DNA of 64,000 nucleotides from Micropterix aruncella (taxonomy: Eukaryota > Arthropoda > Insecta > Lepidoptera > Micropterigidae): contig OX155961.1 of assembly GCA_944548615.1 (NCBI GenBank), forward strand, positions 25,492,469-25,556,468, given 5' to 3'. Position 1 is the stretch's first letter. The number at the start of each line of letters is the position of its first letter. The notes below the pieces were generated by a model, which saw nothing but the letters and a program-made list of their open reading frames with translations, did no database searches and was not told the DNA's origin. The position numbers were made by a program, and so were the translations under genes. Shown here in pieces: positions 11,304-21,100 of this stretch.

Positions 11304-13944
11304 TGCGGTAAATGCGAATATCGATTTCAAGGGAAGATTCAGGAAGAGGAAAACTTATTTATAATTTTTCACTTTATTAGTCTCGTCACAAAAACATTTT
11401 TCACGTTTCGGTATATTGAGAATCTACGGTAACGAATAAACTGACCAAAGACATCAATCTGAACGACTGAATGAATGTAAATTAGGCGCTGCCTGGTCTG
11501 GTAGGCGATACAGGTCGTAACATGTCCGTTCCCGTTAGCGCTGCGACTTGAGAATGTGGAAAATGCGACTCTCGATATTACAGAGCAACAGAAAAAGATT
11601 CGACGGCCGAGAGAATGCGCTCATCGACTTTATTTATGAGTTTAATATTCAGATGAAATTAGTCCTTGGCTACTTGCCGGGAAATCTTGGGGTGACAACA
11701 GATTTTTTTAAAAGTGGGCATGTTCTGGCATTGTCCCGTGAAAGAGTGAAAAAGATAAACGCACTGCGATCATCGATATATTAGCTAGATTTGCTCTCAG
11801 ATACAAATAAGTTGGCTCCATACCCTTTGCTCGTAAATCATGTGACAGAGAGAGCGCAATAAATTGAACAGTATGCGAGAGAATAGCGCGTCCATATGCT
11901 TCGCGGCAGCTCTCACACCGTAAACGGTCGGCTGTCGCCTGTCAGCCAGCGCAGCGGACTGCGACCAAACTACTACTGGTCGGCTTTCAGTAGTGCTTTT
12001 GAAGAGGTAATTTCCGAGAACGAAAGGCCAATCTAGGGGATCATATCGATGGGTAATAGCGGAGTAGTAGCTCAGAAATTATATGCACCGCGATAATAGC
12101 GTACTCAGCAGAATCGTATTGAAAGAGCTGAACGATCAGTAAGCATCTCCCGCGGTTGGAGGTTTAAGCACAATGGGACATATGTGTGCCATAACTTTAA
12201 AAATAATTTTATTAATTATCGAATACGATTAATTTATTAATTATATTTTTTCCGACAGGAGAATCCTAATAGGTATTAGCAAAAAAATAAACATAATTGT
12301 TTAAAAATACCGCATTTTTTTATTGAAAATATCACAAATGAACAACGAACTCTGGCGATTTTCAACAGATAAATAACATATTTATGGCGATTTTTTCTAA
12401 TCTTTTTTTCTTCCATTACGTTTGACTTCTGAGTTAAATAAATTAAAAAAAACAAATTTTGAAAAGTTGTAACTTTGCATTTATACGGACCACAGGGACA
12501 TTTATGTCCCATCAATTTATACAACACCATTGAACTAATTTTGACAAAACGACATAAGTACATATCAAAATCTCCATACTCTACAGCAATGCTTATGGTC
12601 CTCAAAGGCAAGATTTTAAAGGTTTTTAAAATGAAATTAATGTGTTTTTGTTAAGTATACGAAAATTGACAAAGTCCTTATTAATATGGCACCCGACTGT
12701 ATGTTAATAACAAAGCCTTCACGAGTATCTTTCAGTTACCGAAGTAATATGTAATGAAGATTAACATATTTAAAATACCTGGCAACTGTTCGCCATCAAT
12801 CCAGTATTTATATTACTTTCGCTTAAATAAAAGTACAAAATGCGCATCTTTTCAACCCACTATATATACTTTATATATAGGTAAATATACTTTATATATA
12901 GGGAAAATTATTTAACAACAAATGCAATGATAGAATCTAATTATACGATTATTTATATTGAAAAATATTGTAACTTCATTTAAAAAATGTTAGCAGATAG
13001 TTTTTTGGTTTTCTCAAACTTAGGTTCTGTGGACTAAGACCCTTTTATCATGGAACAATTCAGTTAGAAGTGGGTTATGATAGATTTCATTATGTAGGTA
13101 CAGTGTTACAGCTTATTAAGCTAATAAAAGTGTGAAAAAGATACTTGACAGGATATCTATCTATCTAACTTGGTATAATCAAAGAAGTTGATTAATTCCT
13201 CGTGTTTAGTAGGTACGGTTGTAAACAAACGAATTATACGCCTATTAAGTTATTAATTGATTTCTAAACATTGTTTACGAATATTCAAATAAATATTAGA
13301 AAATGACGAAAAATGTATCGCTTACCTTTGTTGCAACTTCCTAGACATTTTCACACTCTAATCTCGATACGATACGATCAAACGTTGATTGATATAAACG
13401 ATTAAAAGCTGTTAAATGTATCAAAATTAACCGATATTGATTATTTTTCCATTATTTTGAATCGCGTTACGCTAGTGAACGGACAAGAAGCGGCACATGT
13501 CACATTTAGTATATTTAAGGGTTATAGATGGCAATAATGTCGATGGAAAATAAAATACTGCTATCTAGCGGATTATTGTGAAATTGTTTAAAAGCGCCAT
13601 CAACTACTTTGACGTGAGTTGCATGACAAGAGCGGTGTGTTATTAGTTACCCGCACAGCCAATAGGGGACAATGTTTTAAATAAAATAATTGTATACTTT
13701 TTGGTAAGCATATAAAACGTTTATTTTTTCTTTCTCAAAAATGTACATTGTGTTACACGAAGTAAGTAAATAGAAAAAGTTTTATTTTCGAGTAAATTTA
13801 TATCAGTTATGTTAGGAACTATTCGCAAACAATGTTCGTAAATCAGTACAGGTATTGATCACACTATTATCTATAAAATCAATGTTATTATCAAAATCAA
13901 TGCTATTATCAATGGTACAGGATTTAGCTCATATACCTATTTAC
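11304..13944. other. No gene seen
   Basis: No exon with convincing splice sites was found. 12169-12186 and 12494-12512 carry inverted GGGACAT-type palindromes that could be a MITE. 12857-12902 has a short tandem of TACTTTATATATAGG. A 78-codon open frame at 11548-11784 has no recognisable similarity. Confidence 0.4.
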
Positions 13945-13952
13945 TGTGGTAC

Positions 13953-14454
13953 CAGGCGCGGATTTACGTCTTGTTTTGGGGGGGGGGGGGGGGGAGCGGA
14001 CAGTGGGGATGGGTTTCTGTCTATAGATAGTTAAAATAAATTATAGTGTGAATTTAGGGCATCCAATATGCTGAATAGAGATAAGGTAATTAAGTAACTA
14101 AGGATTATAAATAGGGAAAAGAAATTATGAATACACTCGTACGTTTTTATTTTACTTCTAAATGAACAATGAACAATTAATGATACATAATAGTGCATAA
14201 CACAGAATTAAATTACAAATTGCAGTTTCCGGTGTTTTTTCTTTGCAAATCTTTCAATTATCTTCTCTTTGTCTACTGGAATATTAAAATGAATATGCAG
14301 GAGTGCCAACCCTGTTATCCTATCCTCAACCATCGTGGATCGTAGCCAGGTTTTTAGTCGCCGCTTTTTGTCAACAATTTTTTTTCAATCCTCGTTGGGG
14401 GGGGGGGGGGCAGTCGTCCCCTCCCCCCCCCCCACCCCCATAGATCCGCGCCTG
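13953..14454 (-). mobile_element. hAT element, 502 bp, with 8-bp TSD
   Basis: The TIRs are CAGGCGCGGATTTA (left) and CAGGCGCGGATCTA (right, reversed). They are flanked by an exact 8-bp duplication TGTGGTAC (13945-13952 and 14455-14462), the length diagnostic of hAT. Inside are poly-G tracts (about 13978-13994 and 14397-14410) and the last 51 codons of a transposase on the minus strand. It is an internally deleted derivative. Confidence 0.85.
14208..14363 (-). pseudogene. hAT transposase, C-terminal end
   Basis: This open frame of 51 codons plus stop includes RRLKTWLRSTM, LALLHIH and a basic tail ending KHRKLQFVI. That pattern is the end of the C-terminal dimerisation region of hAT transposases of the zinc-finger (ZMYM-like) group. 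The N-terminal BED-type domain and RNase H-like catalytic core are absent, so the element depends on a transposase supplied elsewhere. Confidence 0.7.
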
Positions 14455-14462
14455 TGTGGTAC

Positions 14463-15013
14463 AGGTTAGTTCTAGAATATTCCCTGTAGGCAATGAGCTC
14501 GCCTTTTCTTTTGACTAAAGCCTTTATTATTATATAGTGTTTTGGTATTATTGCAGTGTAGGAACCTCTTCTAAATTGTTGATTTTTTAACGTACCCGAC
14601 GTATTCATCACATTGATTCCGAATCTGCAATAGTCTTTATTCGGTCTCAATAAATAAATAAGATACAGGCATTTAAAAAAGCGTCAAACCCATACATTTC
14701 GGTAGGTTAAGTTAGTTTTTTAAAAAAATAATATTTAAACACCTATTTGGCGGTAAGTTAGATTAGTTTTTTTAGAGCAATCATAAAAACCGAGTTTAAA
14801 AAAAACGTTTTTTTTAATTTTGTATGTAAATTTTGTCTTGAAATTTTACGCGTCCAAAGCTTTTTTCTTTCAAATTTAGCATTGCGTTGATCGAACGAAT
14901 CTAGTAGTATTTCTTTATTTTTTCAATTTCTGAGAAAGGTTCCTATTCTGCAAGAATTCCTGTCTTTTTTAATGTAATATCGGTAGGTTTTATTAAATTG
15001 TGGTGATTTAGAA
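14463..15013. other. 3' flank of the 161-residue gene
   Basis: Non-coding. AATAAA on the minus strand at 14989-14994 lies 24 bp past the stop at 15018 and is a candidate polyadenylation signal; a second AATAAA overlaps the stop (15014-15019). Two T-rich repeats near 14710 and 14760 share AGTTAG and TTTTT runs. Confidence 0.45.
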
Positions 15014-15017
15014 TTTA

Positions 15018-15107
15018 TTAATGCTCTCCATGCCACTGCCCGTCAAGTCGTTCTGATATGGGTTTCGAAAATTTGCAAAATTTGCGGAATCGTTCCAACA
15101 GTCGTCT
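15018..15107 (-). CDS. 161-residue gene, exon 5 (end)
   Basis: Acceptor TTATTTTTCAG, 29 codons then TAA, phase 0. It is highly basic (RRLLERFRKFCKFSKPISER). It lies 3.5 kb from exon 4, mostly because of the Harbinger element between them. Another exon could lie in the gap. Confidence 0.5.
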   Translation of the reverse strand, partial: RRLLERFRKFCKFSKPISERLDGQWHGEH

Positions 15108-18100
15108 CTGAAAAATAAAAATAATAACCGGTCAAGTATATAGGTGTGCGATTCACTAATTCGCCGAGAATTCTGTACCTTATTAAAGGGGTGAGGGGGA
15201 TTCGCGATAATTATTACATAACATCTTCATTCGTTAAAAAATGCGGTCTCTGGCACCGAGCGCCACCACTCATGTAATAATAAATGACCACACCCAGCTA
15301 AGCCGGTGTAGCCGGTGCAGCCGGTGCGGTGCATCGGGGCCACAGTACTGCCGTCGTAAATGAAAACACAGTAACCTCATTTACTGTGTTTATACAAGTT
15401 TGGTTATTTAAAATCACGAGTTGGAGAACTATAAGGCAAATTTTTCGGTTTGTCTGTCGATAGATAGTTACCGAGATACCTTAGATAAAAACACAGTATT
15501 TTTAAAAAAATCTGAATATTTTGAATAAAAAACACAGTATGTATATTTTTTCAAGTTAAAATACAGTAAACTATTATTTACTGTGATCTTTTTTAATACT
15601 TATAAGCATTAGGGAAATATTTTTGTTTGGTTACAACACGGCTTCTTCAGATACTGTGGTTTTATGTAAAACTTTACTTAAAGTTATTTTATTAATACAC
15701 GAATTAATCACAGTATCTCAATTAATGTGTTTAAGGTGCCTGCAGTTTTTATTTTATTTAAAAATATATATTTATTTTACATGGTTAGAACACAGTAATG
15801 AGTAAAATTTACCTATAACACAGTAACCACACAGTCACGGTGTTATAGCTTAAAAATATAAAATTTATCAAATTATTTTCCTAATTAAAACACAATCTCT
15901 AATTTAATTAATTGTAATTTTTTATATTTTAATATATATTTTAATGCAGAATTAAAGTTGTAACTATTTTTTAACATTAAAGATTAAAAGAAATAATCTA
16001 TATTGATTACTTTGTTCATGGAAACAAATATAATGTTAAATAACATGCTGTCATGGTAAAAGCATCTTCTGCGCCGTCATGAATGTGCGGTGTTGTTACT
16101 ATGCCCGTGAAATGGTAACTACACCGTTAAGATGGGATTCCACCAGTGTGCAGAACTGTGCGGCACTGCAATGCACAGTGTGCGACACAAATGTTTATTC
16201 TGGTCGACTCACTAAAGCAAACAATAACAAATTGTGCGCGAACATTCTAGAAATGTTCGCGCACATCTGTATACTTTTGTGCGCGCACACAGGCAGTGGA
16301 CTCGCGTCGCGTCGACAAACCTGTTGTGCGCGAACTCAGTCTTGCTTCCGCTACCGGAGTGAAAACATTGATTTGTGCGCGTACATTGTTAATTAACCAA
16401 GCTAAATATGGATTGGACGAATGATAAAATTATTAATTTTATTCAAGCTATTGAAAATTATCCTGTATTATGGGATTCTAGTCACAGTGATTATAAAAAA
16501 AAAACAAAAAACACGACGCCACTCAAGAGTTGGCGCAAAGTTTCAATTGTGACTCGACTGAGGTAATGAGAAAATGGAAGATTATTTTGGCTCAATACCG
16601 AAGAGAAAAGAAGAAAATCGCGGACTCAAAATCTTCAGGTTCTGGGATTTTAGATATATATAAGCCGAAATGGTTTGCTTATGCATATTTGAATTTCTTT
16701 CATGGAAGGGATGAGCCGAACGTCAGCTTGAACTCACACGACGAAATAAATGAACAGGTAGGTACGTTTTAAATGTTTATTTTCTTACCTCTAATATTAT
16801 TACTTAGATACCTATACTATTTACGCCAGATACCTATACTATTTACGACATAATGCCGAATACGTTTTCCACAATACGTCTCGCTCTGCTCAACCGATAA
16901 TTAAATATTCTCTCTTTTGATCTTTTGTCATGTTGACCGGGATATGGTTTCATTAAATTTATAGGTATCTAACGCAAAAGCATCATCTGCCACAATGACA
17001 TGTGGAATTGGTTTGTTCCTTCCGGGTAACGGGTAAGGTTCAGGCAAATTTAATTTTCCTTGCTGAAGATTAGCATAGATAACAACGTGTTTGCCATCCA
17101 TAGCCCCAATGCAATGAGGGAAATTCCAAAGATGGTCAAATTGGCGCTCTAAGATCATCCATTCTTCTAAAGTGTTAGGCATCTGAAAAAGGAAATTTTA
17201 TTACTATTTCAGGTATCACAAGATATTATTATCCAGAATGACACAGTAAATGAAGATCAAGAGTCTCTTCATGAAAGGCCAGTCGAAAAGTTTAAGGCTC
17301 CGAAGAACTCGCTTAAACGCCGTATTGTCGATGAAGACCCGAGAATCGCCCAAGCTTTGTCCATTATGAATAACGTAAACAAGCAGATGGAAGCAAAAAA
17401 ACCTGATGACGAAGACATTTTTGCTGCAGCCGTCGCAACGAAATTAAGGAAAATTAGAGATGAGCGAACCAAGATTTTAGTACAAAGGGATATAGATAAT
17501 TTATTGTATGACGCTATTATTGGTACTGGAAAATATGTTACAACTCCAATGCCTTCACCGTATTCAGATTCGTCAAATTGTCAGAGTCAAGGACCGGCTT
17601 CAAGTTTTCAGGTCCGCGATAATGATTATTCAGATCTTTTACGTCAGAATGATGGCGAAACAATATCTTGGCATGAAATGTAATGCAATAAAAGTGACTA
17701 AAATAAAATGGTATATTATTTTTATTTTCTTACCTTAATATTTTCTTTCAACACGCTTATCAACGCCTTACAAGTCTCAGGTACAATCCGAGCAATAAGC
17801 TCTTTTGAAACTTTAAATAAGAACATTAAACTTGCAAAAGAATCTCCAGTAGCAAGATATCTTAAGGTGATTGCAAGCCTTATTGAAACAGGGACACATT
17901 TTCTGTAGTTGGTATCTTGCTTAGCAATAAAAGGACTAGTTACATTAACCAGCAACTCAAAATCTTCGCAAGATATACGTGTGAAGTTTTTAAATCCACT
18001 CAATGGATCTATTTTTATTTCTTCTAGAAATTTATTCGTTTCTTCATTCCGTCGCTGTAGTAACGGCCTCACCCAACATCGCGGTTTCTTCCTTCGTTTC

Positions 18101-21100
18101 TTTTTAAGGAGACTACATAGTAAAACACATGCTGCAGCACAAAGCACTACGTTTTCCTGCCCGTTCATATTAACTACTGAACTGTCTCGGCAGAAACTCT
18201 GCTCAGTGAACATGTTCGCGCACAAGTGTGCTGAACTGTGCGCTTACAAAAGTTACGCACAGCCTTACCAGTGGAGACGGAAGCCAAATGCGACACCAGC
18301 TTAGTACCTGCACTGTTGGAGTTTTGCACAAAATGTGTGCAAGCAAATGTGCTGCACACTAGTTTGGTGGAATCGCACCTTTACGCTTCATGTTGATACA
18401 TACGTACGGCGCACAGTACATGTTGTATACGTAATCCCTTTAGAAACATGCGAATTACCGTGTATTACGGAGTTATATTTTTTCTCAGTGTACCTATCAA
18501 TCACTTGCATTAGGTAGGTACCTACTTTACCTGCCACCAACCGAGGAGGAAATAAAGTGTTGTGAACGCTCTGAAAACATGACCCCCCCTGACAACTGAA
18601 CTTTGACCGCGTTTTCTCAAAACGTCTTTTTTCAAGTTACTGTGTTTTCATTTACGACGGCAGACTACCTACCTCGGGGCCCCAAAATGAAAATCTTGTC
18701 TGCGATCGATGTTTCATCCAGCCGGAGTGCAAATCAAGACGAAAACCATTCTAGAAAGGTATATGTTTTATTTTTTTATAATACATTAGGTACCTTGTTA
18801 ATTTAAATGCAGATATAAGGGAATGTACATTTCAATTATGTCATGTGGGTAGTTTTTGGTTCTACCAGTTTCACACTTAGTTTTTCTACTCAAAATATGG
18901 TAACAAAAACTGTCATTTCTTCTTCTCCACGACATGCAAAGGTGGAGAAATGCAATTCAGTAATTAAATTAAGAGTAAAGCACCGTATGAGAGCCTGTTC
19001 TTTGATACTTTTTTGAACTGAAACTGACATTGTTTTTATTTCTCACTAACATTCAAAAGTGGAGATTCAGTAATTTGGGTCGCATTAATACAGGTTCAAA
19101 TGTTTCAAACATTCGCAACAATATTTCTATGTGATCCCGCGTGCCCCGCTAAAGTTCTTGTTCCTCAACATGTTCGAGGCAATGCTCCCAAATGAATACA
19201 CCGATTTATAATGTAGCTAAGATATAAATATGTAATACAGCAAGGTATACAGTAATTACATCCTAAATTCCATAATGAATGTAAGAAAGTAGGGGTAGGT
19301 GCCTTTTGTAAAATTTTGCACCTGGGCCGATTTTTTAAGTTACGCCACTGACTTCTAGTATTTTCTAGTATCTTTTATATCAGTGATTTTCAACCCGTGA
19401 GTCGCGACCTTCATTTATATCATTTTCAAACATTTACAACTTCGGAATAGAATGTGGGAATTCTCTTTCGTGCGTTGTCGATATGATCAGAGCCCAACGT
19501 TGTGTAAGTCTTGTTCCCTCGGCGTACATAAGGTAGGGTAAGCAACGTTAATAGGTACTTAGAACCTTTAATTATTTAAAAAGAAGCTAATATAATAGAG
19601 ATGGCTTACCATTGATAACGTCAAACGAGAGTGAGTAATAAGTTAAATGTACCCGCTTATATATCCCTTAATCTGATTTTAGTTGCGCTAGGAAGAGGCT
19701 TGTTTGTGTGAATTGATTTGTGGAACTGTAAAAGACGCTATTTTAATACATTAATTATGTGCAACGTAAGAAAGACGCATTTAAAAACGAAAATATCAAT
19801 TCTTTGAATATCATTAGCCATCGCGCAGATGGACAATTTTGCTGGTTCACTGACGTCAATTGAATCTTGGAATTAAAAATTGTTTTTAACAATTCATAAT
19901 CATGTATAACTACAAGAACATATTTAATATGTGTTTTGCTATTGCTTTTACAAAATTTTATGTTCTTGATGTTGTACTTGAAATAGTCAGGTACAACATC
20001 GAAAGAGAAAAATAGTTCAAATTAATGTGGTATTCGCCATTGTTTTTATGTAAACTTTATTTATTGCATTACAGTTACAGCTGGAAAGAGACCAAGGGGG
20101 TGGGGGGGGGGGGGGTCGGGAAAACTAATTTACACTCTAAGGGGGTTCGCGTAACAGTTTAATTATGTTTTAACCAAAGAGGGGGTGGCGATCTAAAATA
20201 GGTTGAAAAACCCTGTTCTATATCATGGAAAAATATCGACTAACAAGAGCTAAACTGGATATTAACCAATATAAAAAATTTATATAAAGCTGTGCCCATT
20301 TGTAAGTCAATAGGTTAATGAATTCTCTGCAAGTTAAAATAATTAGGATGTTGGGGGGTGGGGGGGGGGGCAGTGACGGACAACACAGCTAGTGTATATA
20401 TATTATGCTAGCTGCGCCCAGCGGTTTCACCCGCGTGGTGATGGAAAATTGTGATAATGATGATAGAAAATCATATATCTTTATAAAATACAGCCTATGT
20501 CTTATTCTGATGTGTAAGCTATATTATTGTAAAGTTTCTTCAAAATTCATTCAGTAGTTTTTGCGTGAAAGAGTAACAAACATCCATACATAAATACAAA
20601 CTTTCGCGTTTATAATATTAGTAGGATAGGTAATATGTACATGGATACGTACGTCTGATCGCAGGGGCATTGTTTCGGTGTATAAGGTGATTGTGGGTGA
20701 AGATTGACCATAAATCGGATGACGCAGATAAACCTGAAAAAATAAAATACCCGACGTTATGTACGACATTATCACTCAAATTGAAAATACTTAGTAGTCT
20801 GTAGCATCAGACAATATATTTTTTAAATATTATATAAATAGGCAATGGGCTCGATTGCGTTTCGTTTCTCTTGAACTAAATATCGAAAATTAGTTCTTCT
20901 GAACGAGACAAAGTCAGAGCGGAATTTTAAATGAACGGTTGTCCCTTTTCCGCATTAAAACTACCCACCGAAGATAAAGCAGCTAAATCTAACACCGCAC
21001 GAAATGTGTTTAAACTTATTCGGGCATCTATAAGTTCGACAGATATTATCGACGATCATTCGTTTCATATTCCACTCTAACGTATTGCCCTATCTTGTTC

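Larger units (their letters stand above)
16130..18380. mobile_element. PIF/Harbinger element with TTA duplication
   Basis: The 2,251-bp element has TIRs starting AGATGGGATTCCACCA (left) and AGGTGCGATTCCACCA (right, reversed), 14 of 16 matching. The 3-bp duplication TTA (16127-16129 and 18381-18383) is diagnostic for Harbinger. It carries both standard genes, a MADF/Myb-like protein on the plus strand and a DDE transposase on the minus strand, each damaged. Subterminal TGTGCGCG-type motifs are repeated at both ends. Confidence 0.9.

Noticed and set aside
11548..11784. 78-codon plus-strand ORF
   Set aside because: No similarity, no splice context, no codon bias; likely chance.
14354..14650. 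Gly/Pro-rich minus-strand ORF
   Set aside because: It crosses the hAT right end and its G/C tracts; only the hAT C-terminus in another frame is supported.
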